A program made the translations under genes and the position numbers. A DNA stretch of 64,000 nt, taken from positions 6,233,501 through 6,297,500 of the forward strand of contig NC_019771.1 in assembly GCF_000317695.1 (NCBI RefSeq), in the 5' to 3' direction. Position 1 is the first letter of the stretch, and each line of letters begins with the position of its first letter. This document shows, in pieces, positions 43,364 to 51,000 of the stretch. The notes under the pieces were generated by a model that was given only the letters and a program-made list of their open reading frames with translations, searched no databases and had not been told where the DNA came from. This DNA is from Anabaena cylindrica PCC 7122. GTDB lineage: Bacteria > Cyanobacteriota > Cyanobacteriia > Cyanobacteriales > Nostocaceae.

Positions 43364-43984
43364 TCAATGATTTTGAACCAGGTTTTCCATAAAAACACCC
43401 GAAGAACCAGAAAATATTGCGGTTGCTGTGGTTTTCGCCTTCTGTTGAGCTATAGACTTTTTTTCACCTTGAGGATTGATACCTCTTTCTGCTAAGAAGT
43501 CTTTAGCGTCTACTGCCATAATTAACTGTGCAGCTTCACTAGCTTGGTTAGAAAAATCATCTAAATAAGTTTCTAACCCATGTCGTACTGTTTCGCTGTG
43601 GATAGTTGTAAAATCACTTACTACTTTTTGTGCTGAAACATAAGCTAAGGCTTGGCTAATTTCTGAGATAGATAGATGGTAACTACCATAAAAATCTGAT
43701 AGAGAATTAACCACACCTGATACTAATTGCTGTTTAACTTCCGTAGGTAAATCAGAATTAGTGTTTAGAGCGATCGCTTCTGATTGCTGTACATTACCTG
43801 CTAACTGTTTGACACCTGATACAGCAGCTAATTTTAAAGATTCTGCTATTACTTCATATTCAGATAATGGAATCTCTTTTATAGAGTCGTAGCTATTGGG
43901 GTAACGTTCGGCTAAACCAAATCTGATAATATCTTCATCTATCTTCAGTTGCTTAGAAATTTCTTTAATGGTGATGTTAGACAT
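43364..43984 (-). CDS. hypothetical protein, HTH-like N-terminus
   Basis: A 206-residue protein, MSNITIKEISKQLKIDEDIIRFGLAER, which starts like a helix-turn-helix (KEISKQLKIDEDIIRFG). The rest is helical and Ala/Ser/Gln-rich (QALAYVSAQKVVSDFTT, QASEAAQLIMAVDAKDFL) and reminiscent of partition or adaptor proteins. No family is recognised. It is in the leftward operon between the regulator at 44029 and the small membrane proteins. Confidence 0.55.
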   Translation of the reverse strand: MSNITIKEISKQLKIDEDIIRFGLAERYPNSYDSIKEIPLSEYEVIAESLKLAAVSGVKQLAGNVQQSEAIALNTNSDLPTEVKQQLVSGVVNSLSDFYGSYHLSISEISQALAYVSAQKVVSDFTTIHSETVRHGLETYLDDFSNQASEAAQLIMAVDAKDFLAERGINPQGEKKSIAQQKAKTTATAIFSGSSGVFMENLVQNH

Positions 43985-44028
43985 GGTTTTAATCCTTAAA
44001 AAAATAGTGTGTAACTTTGATGTAACTT

Positions 44029-44394
44029 TTACTTACTATTCCAGATGTTCTTAGCTGCAACCTTAAATGTGTAACTAGAAAAATCATCGGGGTTCTGTTG
44101 AATATAAAACTTTACTCTCTCTTCAGTTCCGTATAGTTTAAACAACCGACCGATTAAACTTAGTACCCACGCTTGCCAAGGTGATAACGGTGCAAGTTTA
44201 TCAATTTTTCCATCTGCCTTCAGGGGATAAGCTTCTTTAAAGTTGGGAACTCGATAATAGGCTACTTTATGCCAAGCCCAAATAGTTGAACGAGCTACAC
44301 CAAAATGCTCTGAGAGGTGAGACTTGTTTATCGGTAAATCAGTGAAGAAACCAGGGGAATCAATAGCCAGTCCAGATTTTGCAGTTTTCGCCAT
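44029..44394 (-). CDS. DNA-binding protein with HTH, operon head
   Basis: A 121-residue protein. The region NKSHLSEHFGVARSTIWAWHKV is a clear helix-turn-helix of a Lambda-repressor or transposase type (quoted here as two parts: LSEHFGVARSTIWAWH and KV). The basic C-terminal domain begins PLSPWQAWVLSLIGRLFKLYG. It is the first gene of the leftward operon to 39841, and its start is divergent from the XRE gene at 44758 with the dyad site 2 between. It may regulate replication and transfer genes. Confidence 0.65.
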   Translation of the reverse strand: MAKTAKSGLAIDSPGFFTDLPINKSHLSEHFGVARSTIWAWHKVAYYRVPNFKEAYPLKADGKIDKLAPLSPWQAWVLSLIGRLFKLYGTEERVKFYIQQNPDDFSSYTFKVAAKNIWNSK

Positions 44395-44757
44395 ATACCA
44401 ATCCTATAGTTATCAATCAGTTAAAAACATTAATCAATCAGTTATCGTTCAAAAATAGCTGTTTTTAATAGTCAAAAATCGTTAGAACTACTGCTATACA
44501 AGGCTTATGAGTTGCTTGATTCGTGACTTCTTAATAACTGATTCATATCCTATAAATAATTTATGAATCATCTATTTTAGTTCGATACATTTAGTATAAC
44601 ACAAATGTAGGGGATATGTAGTATATTCAAAAATTCTTTTTAATAGACTTTCTTATGCACCTACTGGAAAGGGCATAATTAAAACTTATTATTGCTACTA
44701 GATACAGATATCAGATATACTCGATATATTGTTGATATTTATTGATATTTTAGAAAT
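44395..44757. other. divergent regulatory region of the element
   Basis: 363 bp between the HTH gene at 44394 and the XRE gene at 44758. It contains AATCAGTTA repeats (TTAATCAATCAGTTA near 44432-44446), the dyad site 2, and a series of GATATT(T/G)-type repeats (44706-44756) immediately before the XRE ATG. No gene is seen. Confidence 0.6.
44652..44678. promoter_or_regulatory. operator-like dyad upstream of the XRE gene (site 2)
   Basis: TTATG-N16-CATAA dyad with core CACCTACTGGAAAG, identical over 20 bp to site 1 at 38668-38695 read on the other strand. It lies 80-106 bp before the XRE ATG and about 258 bp before the divergent HTH gene. Confidence 0.65.
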
Positions 44758-44961
44758 ATGATTGATATTAAATTGAAAGAAACAAGACAGAATAAAGGTT
44801 TTAGCCAAAACCAGTTAGCAGATATGATTGGACATACTTCTCATTCAGTTAAACGGATCGAGAATGGTAGATTTAAAAGTATTCCTGTGGATACTCTAGA
44901 TAAACTCTGTAAAGCCTTAGAATGCTCTGTTGGGGATATTCTTGTATATACTCCAGACTGA
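44758..44961 (+). CDS. XRE-family transcription regulator
   Basis: A 67-residue Cro/C1-type protein, IKLKETRQNKGFSQNQLADMIG trimmed to RQNKGFSQNQLADMIG, then HTSHSVKRIENGRFKSIPVDTL and LDKLCKALECSVGDILVY. This is a full single-domain HTH_3 repressor. It is preceded by the dyad site 2 and by GATATT repeats, and is followed by a strong terminator. It probably controls its own promoter and may bind the matching site upstream of rep. Confidence 0.85.
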   Translation: MIDIKLKETRQNKGFSQNQLADMIGHTSHSVKRIENGRFKSIPVDTLDKLCKALECSVGDILVYTPD

Positions 44962-44993
44962 GCATAGTTAAAACCTGAATACTTAAAATAAAG

Positions 44994-45021
44994 CCTCTGT
45001 CTGCTAGACAGGGGTTTTTTA
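44994..45021 (+). terminator. terminator of the XRE gene
   Basis: CCTCTGTC/GACAGGGG stem followed by TTTTTT. Confidence 0.88.
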
Positions 45022-45023
45022 TT

Positions 45024-45110
45024 GTCTGTCTGGTTAGACAGGCTTGAAACTGCTATTAAATAAAGGTTCTGTCTATTCTCTGTCTGCTGTCTCCTGTCTG
45101 CTGTCTGGTA
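45024..45110. repeat. CTGTCTG motif cluster
   Basis: TGTCTGGTTAGACA forms a hairpin at 45025-45040, and TGTCTGCTGTCTCCTGTCTG plus CTGTCTGG follow at 45081-45107. The TGTCTG motif also occurs in the preceding terminator stem, so the region is built from the same short unit, about six times in 115 bp. Iteron-like, but too short to be sure. Confidence 0.45.
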
Positions 45111-45226
45111 AAAATCATAGTTTTGGTTCAGACAGTGCATATAAAAAATATCTTTTTGGAATAGTTGCACAAATTAAATATAGTTGTTATAGTGTGCATA
45201 TAAAGGATATCCAATAAATACAGATT

Positions 45227-45343
45227 ATGAATAAGCAAACATTGATTGAGTCCTCCACTGGTAGAGAAGTTTCATTAGTTGAATGGAGAAAAATTCTAGA
45301 AAGCAATAAATCAAAGCAGGATCTAAAGAGCAAGCTTAATTAA
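45227..45343 (+). CDS. 38-residue ORF of unknown function
   Basis: MNKQTLIESSTGREVSLVEW, then RKILESNKSKQDLKSKLN. It is a protein-like small frame with a TAAAGGA about 20 bases upstream and stands at the head of a group of three small rightward genes. Its last codons abut the AGTGACC leader repeat. No family recognised. Confidence 0.4.
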   Translation: MNKQTLIESSTGREVSLVEWRKILESNKSKQDLKSKLN

Positions 45344-45348
45344 TTTAG

Positions 45349-45982
45349 TGACCTTAGCAAGTCTTGAAACTGCTTAGAATACTAACTAACTTTACACTCA
45401 GAAAATTATGCTAATCACTCAAACTGGATTTATTACCAAGCAAGACAAAATTAACAAGTTTGTTAAATCTGCAAAAGTTAAACAACTGAAGTTAAAACTA
45501 GCCAACATTATTAAAAACTTACCTCCCAATCCTAAAGATTATTCTGCTAGTGACTGGGGAACTTTTGAAGACTGCCAAGATTACATTGAGTCAGAGTTTA
45601 AAGAAGTTGAGATTCAGTTTTTAGAGTACCTTTGGCAGAATGAAACCGGATATAACGATTTGATCAACTGGATTGTGGCGAGAATATCAGAAGCGTGGTG
45701 TTTTGAATCCTCTTACTTATCAGCTTCATTAGGTGCAACTAAAGCAAAAATCTGTGATGAGTTAGGAATGAAGGATGATCACATTAAAGAATATCAAGAA
45801 ATATGGCGAGAATTTGGCTGTGAACCAACATTAGCAAACTATGACTGGACTGGATACTACGGTGAGCAAACTATGGAAGATGTGACCGTAGAAGATTTAG
45901 AGCGCGAGGTTAGAGAACGGTTATTGAGAGATCAAGCTAATTAGTCTAGTGACCTAAGCACGTCTCTAAACTGCTTAACAAG
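45349..45982 (+). repeat. leader repeat preceding two small genes
   Basis: AGTGACCTTAGCAAGTCTTG then AAACTGCTTA (45349-45378) recurs as AGTGACCTAAGCACGTCTCT then AAACTGCTTA (45951-45980), each 30-35 bp before the start of an ORF (45408 and 46014). Differences are few in ~30 bp. The two bounds given include both copies and the gene between them. Confidence 0.55.
45408..45944 (+). CDS. acidic hypothetical protein
   Basis: A 178-residue protein, MLITQTGFITKQDKINKFVK, mostly helical, with Trp- and Tyr-rich acidic segments (SDWGTFEDCQDYIESEFKEV, EYQEIWREFGCEPTLANYDW). It is not membrane bound. No family is recognised. It follows the AGTGACC leader repeat and precedes a second gene with the same leader. 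Confidence 0.55.
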   Translation: MLITQTGFITKQDKINKFVKSAKVKQLKLKLANIIKNLPPNPKDYSASDWGTFEDCQDYIESEFKEVEIQFLEYLWQNETGYNDLINWIVARISEAWCFESSYLSASLGATKAKICDELGMKDDHIKEYQEIWREFGCEPTLANYDWTGYYGEQTMEDVTVEDLEREVRERLLRDQAN

Positions 45983-46013
45983 TTTTCCACAATAACAATA
46001 GGGTAATCGGACT

Positions 46014-46235
46014 ATGAACCTACAACAATTAGCTGATTCTTACGAAAATAAATCAGCAATATATTTAGATCATGCGATCTCATTAGAAGAGTTGCTACAG
46101 GTAGAAAAGGATGCAGAAGCAAGAATACTTTTAAGAGAAGCAATAGGATATTTACAAGGCGCTTCTAGTCATGCCTACGGCGAGCATTTGATTAAGCAGG
46201 GACAAGCAAATATAGAACGGGCATTTAATCTGTAG
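46014..46235 (+). CDS. hypothetical helical protein
   Basis: A 73-residue protein, MNLQQLADSYENKSAIYLDHA, helical and acidic, with a heptad-like EELLQVEKDAEARILLREAI core (two parts). It follows the second copy of the AGTGACC leader. A strong terminator lies 45 bp downstream. No family recognised. Confidence 0.5.
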   Translation: MNLQQLADSYENKSAIYLDHAISLEELLQVEKDAEARILLREAIGYLQGASSHAYGEHLIKQGQANIERAFNL

Positions 46236-46276
46236 TAGCAGTTCTGATAAATAGACTACATAACTAAATCTAATAT

Positions 46277-46316
46277 AAAAAGCAGTTAAGATTAAATTTA
46301 CTTAACTGCTTTTTTA
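46277..46316 (+). terminator. intrinsic terminator at the right end of the element
   Basis: AAAAGCAGTTAAG/CTTAACTGCTTTT stem with ATTAAATTTA loop and T-run; ends the rightward small-gene transcript before attR. Confidence 0.88.
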
Positions 46317-46330
46317 GTGCTTTATTGATT

Positions 46331-46372
46331 GGGGCATTTTTGGGGTAAGCTGATTCTCAGAACAAAGGTAAA
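46331..46372 (+). promoter_or_regulatory. candidate recombinase arm-type sites, right end
   Basis: GGGGCA at 46331, TTTGGGGTAA at 46339-46348 and AACAAAGGTAAA at 46361-46372 match the group at 26263-26317 near the left end, in the same orientation but with a different order and spacing for the first two. Confidence 0.4.
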
Positions 46373-46417
46373 CAGTTTTTGGATTTAGCAAAACCCCTGA
46401 TAAACTAGTTCTTTCAT

Positions 46418-46521
46418 TCAAAGCGGGTGGCGGGAATCGAACCCGCATTATTAGCTTGGAAGGCTAAAGTTTTACCACTAAACTACACCCGCATATCTCT
46501 AGCTAAATAACTTTAACATAG
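46418..46521. repeat. right attachment repeat (attR), 104 bp
   Basis: Identical to 26133-26236. The sequence beyond 46521 is the chromosomal side upstream of the tRNA. Confidence 0.92.
46422..46492 (-). tRNA. tRNA-Gly (anticodon UCC), right copy
   Basis: Identical 71-nt tRNA. Its upstream flank is chromosome, so this copy probably retains the native promoter, while its 3' flank beyond 4 bp is element DNA. Confidence 0.97.
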
Positions 46522-46543
46522 CTTTTCTAAAATTACAAGCTAT

Positions 46544-47770
46544 TTATGGGGAATTTATTGGCTCAATTCTAATCCGCACATACAAATTACTCAAATCTGG
46601 TTTTGAACCATCTAGATTATAGGCAGCAAGAAAGCTCTCTTGCCTAAAAATATCATTAAGTGCTTGCTCATAGATGCTTTTTTGACTGCTGAGTATCGCC
46701 GGTTCGATGTTGATGACGATCGCTTGCTCAAAGTTACCATTTTTATCAATTACTAAACTAGCCAATATATTTGCTGGCTTGAGTTCAGAATCTCCGGGTA
46801 AAAAACTTACTTCCAATTCCTTGGTGCGACTACCTTGGTATTCTGCCAAAACATCAGGTAAAGCATCAACTCTTAATTGCTGTTGTTCTCTTAATTCGTT
46901 GACTTCATCTTTTAGTATGGGAGCAACGTTAGCTATCGCACCTCCTCCTCTTGGGGTTGAGGAATCTTCTGGATTAGGAGTTGGCGAATCTTCTGGAGTA
47001 GGAGTTGGCGAATCTTCTGGAGTAGGAGTTGGTGAATCTTCTGGAGTAGGAGTTGGTGAATCTTCTGGATTAGGAGTTGGCGAATCTTCTGGAGTAGGAG
47101 TTGGTGAATCTGAGGGAAAATCGTTTGGTAATAGAGTTCCCTGACCGAGTTTGACTTCTTGACGGCGATTCCAGGGAAGGTCATTTAATGGAATTGTCTC
47201 AGCGGGTGTAGCTGTAGGTGTGGCTTGTGTTGTAGGACTCGGTGATGGAATTGTCTCAGCGGGTGTGGCTTGCGCCGTAGGACTCGCTGTAGGACTTGGT
47301 GATGGAATTGTCTCAACGGGTGTGGCTTGCGCTGTGGGATTCGGTGTAGGCGTAACTGATTGATTATTAACTTCAGTATTTTTGCTCTCACCTTGCTGTG
47401 AGAGATTAAAATCAGGATTTATAACGCCATCATCTGGATTATTAGGGGTAGGCGCGATTTTTGGTAAAGATGCTGTGACAGACTGTTGAGGTAACGAAGA
47501 AAATTTTGATGTAACTGTTGTAGGTGTTGAATCAGGTTTGGTGGTTGATTGTACTTGAGGCGAAATATCTATCAAATCAACCGGAATTTCAGCTTGACTA
47601 GATTGGGGAATCCAAGGTTTAAATTCATTAGATGAGCGTAACAACCAAAAAATTAACAGGTGTAGCGAAACTGAACTTATAAATAAAACAATCCACAAAA
47701 AAGGTGGATCAGTATGTCTCCTCCAGCCTGTCGCAGAAATTGGAGATTTATCTGTAACTGATGGTGTCAT
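46544..47770 (-). CDS. TonB-like energy-transducer protein with Pro-rich repeats
   Basis: A 408-residue protein with a cytosolic N-terminus, one span near residues 24-45 (FLWIVLFISSVSLHLLIFWLL trimmed: SSVSLHLLIFWLL), a long periplasmic Pro/Thr/Ser region and a small C-terminal domain. The linker has two repeat blocks, (QATPVETIPSPSPT)-like and (SPTPTPED)-like; the second has about seven 24-bp units at 46969-47112. The C-terminal ~100 residues (LEVSFLPGDSELKPANILA, VIDKNGNFEQAIVINIEPA) fit a divergent TonB C-terminus. ExbB/ExbD are not nearby. The tRNA-Gly lies just downstream. Confidence 0.7.
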   Translation of the reverse strand: MTPSVTDKSPISATGWRRHTDPPFLWIVLFISSVSLHLLIFWLLRSSNEFKPWIPQSSQAEIPVDLIDISPQVQSTTKPDSTPTTVTSKFSSLPQQSVTASLPKIAPTPNNPDDGVINPDFNLSQQGESKNTEVNNQSVTPTPNPTAQATPVETIPSPSPTASPTAQATPAETIPSPSPTTQATPTATPAETIPLNDLPWNRRQEVKLGQGTLLPNDFPSDSPTPTPEDSPTPNPEDSPTPTPEDSPTPTPEDSPTPTPEDSPTPNPEDSSTPRGGGAIANVAPILKDEVNELREQQQLRVDALPDVLAEYQGSRTKELEVSFLPGDSELKPANILASLVIDKNGNFEQAIVINIEPAILSSQKSIYEQALNDIFRQESFLAAYNLDGSKPDLSNLYVRIRIEPINSP

Positions 47771-48031
47771 AGTGAACTTAAAACTGGATTTGACATTTCC
47801 ACTCTAAAAAGACGGCGATTCCCAAGAGCAATTCACTCTTTACGGCTGTGTCAAACAGTCGCTAGACACGATGCGTGAAGTATTGCGCCTAATTTTTCCA
47901 CGCAATAGTTAGATAACATACAGCAGTTTGTGTAGTTAGGAGGTACAACATCTAAATTCAAACCTATAAACAAAGCCAGTTGTACTCCTGACTTCTGACT
48001 CCTGACTTCTGCTGTAATCCAGTATGAAAAT
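47771..48031. other. spacer, no gene seen
   Basis: 261 bp with the promoter of the TonB-like gene and the end of the cyclase gene. A TGACTTCTGACTCCTGACTTCTG repeat (47990-48011) is present, TCCTGACT-type and common in these genomes; no terminator is obvious. Confidence 0.45.
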
Positions 48032-51000
48032 CTATAATTCTGGTGTAACTACGAATGTGAGAACTGTTTCATCTATACCTTTAAGTTCCAATGGACTGCC
48101 TTTAGTGATTTCTTCCTCCTGCAAATAATCTGCGACGGCAGCAGAAACCAAAATGTTCCCAGGTACAGCGGCAGCTTGCAATCTAGCAGCAATATTCACA
48201 CTTGGTCCAATCGCTGTATAGTCTGCCCGTTCGGCACTCCCAAACATTCCCACAACGGCTGTGCCTTGGTGGATACCACAGCGAAATTGTACTCCATTCC
48301 TGCCGTCAGTCTCGAATATACCTTGTTCTAACCAACGATGATTTAACTGAATCAGGGCTTTTTGCATTCCTCTAGCTGTATTGATTGCCCGACGTACCTG
48401 TTCATTAGGTGTTAGTTCTTCTGGCGCTCCATACAAGGCTAAAATAGCATCTCCCATAAATTTATCTACAGTACCGCCGTTATTAAAAACCACTTTGGTC
48501 ATGATTTCTAAATATTCATTCAGCACCTCTGCTACTTTTCGGGATCTGAGGGTATTGGATAGTTGAGTGAAACCAACAATGTCACTAAACAATACTGTAA
48601 CCAAGCGGGGTTCTGGTCGCAAGTCTAGAGATAAAGTTCCAGCGGCAGCTTTTTTTACGAGTGCAGATGGCAAAAAGCGTTTGAGAACAGATTCTGTGAG
48701 GTAGGTGTTTAATTCCAACACCCGTTTTTCATTTTCCTTCAGGGCTAAAAGATTCCTGACTGCTGCTAGAAGTTCGCGGTCATTGAATGGTTTAGCTAAA
48801 TAGGCATCCGCACCATATTCTGTGCTTTCAATGCGAGTTTCTTCATTAACTTTTGCTGTCAGCAAAACTATTGGTGTACCTCGCATCTGGTCTTGACTGC
48901 GGATCATCTGAATCATTTCTAGTCCAGTTACCAAGGGCATCATTAAGTCAGTGATGATCAAGTTGGGACGATTTTCTTGTGCTGAACTAAACCCTTCGTA
49001 ACCGTTGCGAGCGGTCAGTACTTGATAGCCGCTGTGACTGAGGATGTCGGCCACATAGAAACGCATATCTCGGTTGTCATCTACAACTAAGATTGATTGA
49101 TCATTATTTTGAACTTGTTTGTTAGAGTCTAGAGTTTCTAACCTGGGTGATAAATTTTTGGTGATCAGTTCTGGGTTATCTCTAACTGACTCTACCTGTT
49201 CTAAGTCGGCTAATTCTATACTGGCACGGTTATTATTCAGTTCAGATGGTGCTTCTAGTACTTGTTCTGCGGGTAAGTGATCTGAACCAGTCAACAGCCT
49301 TAAGCTAAATTGAGTACCTTGCCCATAAACTGATTGTACTGTGACTTGGCCACCGTGTAGTTCCACTAGTTCTTTAACTAGGGATAAACCTAATCCGCTT
49401 CCTTCATAGGTGCGATTTTCGGAGCCTTCTGCTTGACGGAATCGCTCGAATAGGTGGGGAATTTGTTCAGGAAGAATACCAATTCCTGTGTCTTGGATTT
49501 GCAGTATGCAGTTATCGCCCTCATTATATAATCTGACGGTGATGATACCTCCATCAGGTGTAAATTTCATGGCATTTGACAGCAGGTTATAAACTACTTT
49601 GTCAAATTTTTCCATATCTAAGTAGACTGTCGGACATTCTAGTAAATCTGTGAGGACTTGCAGCCCTTTTTTTTCGCAGTAAAGTCGAAATGATTCCACA
49701 ATTTGGGTGATAAATTCGACCATATTGCAAGGGCGGAAACTAGGCTGCATTCTGCCAGCATCTAGACGTTGTAAATCTAGTAGTTGATTTACCAAGCGTA
49801 GGAGACGGCGAGAATTGCGGAGTGCGATCGCACTTTGGGCATGGGATAACCCTTCACCATTTTCTACCACCGACTCTAGAGGTCCTTGAATTAAGGTGAT
49901 AGGAGTCCGAAATTCATGGGAGATATTTTGAAAAAATTCGGTTTTTTGTCTATCTAGTTCTATTAAGCGTTCAGCTTGTTCACGAGTTTTTTGGTACAAC
50001 CGTGATTGTTGTACTGCGATCGCAGCTTGGGCTGCTACTGATTTAGATAGTTCAATTTCTGATGTCAACCATTTACGAACTTTATTTCCTTCCCTCAGAG
50101 TAATACTACCAATGCATTTACCCTCAATCAATAGAGGCACAACCATCAGCGATCGCGGTCGCATTTTTAAAGGTAAATCAAAAGCTTGAACATCTGATGA
50201 AGAATGGGTAATGTCCGTAATTACCACTGGTTCTTGGGTGTTTAATATTTCTTGCAGAATCGGATTCTTGCGAATGGGGGCTTGGGAAATCGGTAATTGT
50301 GGAGTTAAAGAGCGATGCTTACTATTATTGGGATGATTGTCTAAATGTTGAGAACTATCATACAAACCCACACATTGAACAAATTCATCTTCTTCTGTCC
50401 ATAAAGACAGAACACACCCATCAACTTGTAAAGCTTGTCCCAGTCGTTGGGTTATTGCTGAAAAGATATCTTGTGGGTCTAAACTAGAGCGAATTTCCCT
50501 AGTGATAGTGTTAATCAAAGCCTCTCTCTTTGCTAAAGCTTCCACTTCCTCATAAGCATAAGCCTGAGATAAAGCCAAGGCAGCCTGATCAGCCACAATT
50601 GATACTAGTTGTACCTCGTCATCTCCCCAACTTCGGACTTGGGAACACTGATGTAAGGCTAATACTGCTCTAACTTCTTGTTGACAGATCAGCGGCACAA
50701 CTAAGCTAGAACGAATATTCGCAGTTCTGAAAGCTTCAGCACGTTCTGCATTTCCTTGAATGCGTTCATCATTAACCACATCGTAAATTACCTGTACTTC
50801 ACCAGTTTCCCACACTGTCTGAACTAACAGAGGCAGGGGAATAATAGAGTCTAGACCCTCATCTGGCAACTTCCCATCGGGTTGGTTTGGAGGTAAATAA
50901 GAATCACTCTCTCCATGATCTTGGACTGGCGGTTGAGCAGATTTTTGGTAAGTAAATCCCTCATCTGCCAACTGCTGATCTTGGAAGGGGCGTAACAGGC

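Larger units (their letters stand above)
26133..46521. mobile_element. integrative plasmid-like element in tRNA-Gly
   Basis: About 20.3 kb between 104-bp direct repeats containing tRNA-Gly. Gene content differs from the flanks: tyrosine recombinase at the left edge, a plasmid-type replication protein, a HerA/FtsK-like ATPase, at least four small DNA-binding proteins, and ART/GNAT cargo. There is no recognisable phage capsid or tail gene and no relaxase, so it is neither an intact prophage nor an obvious conjugative element. HIP1 octamers occur inside it, suggesting long residence among cyanobacteria. Function as an excisable plasmid is inferred. Confidence 0.88.

Noticed and set aside
44841..45170. 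A 109-codon minus frame over the XRE gene end
   Set aside because: It overlaps a clear XRE coding region, a terminator and the TGTCTG cluster.
26133..46521. Prophage
   Set aside because: No capsid, portal, tail, lysis or large terminase gene; the HTH protein at 29977 only faintly resembles a small terminase.
46933..47391. Minus-strand QKIRQLL-type and HPLRQFH-type frames and a plus-strand frame in the TonB-like gene
   Set aside because: Out-of-frame readings of the Pro-rich repeats.
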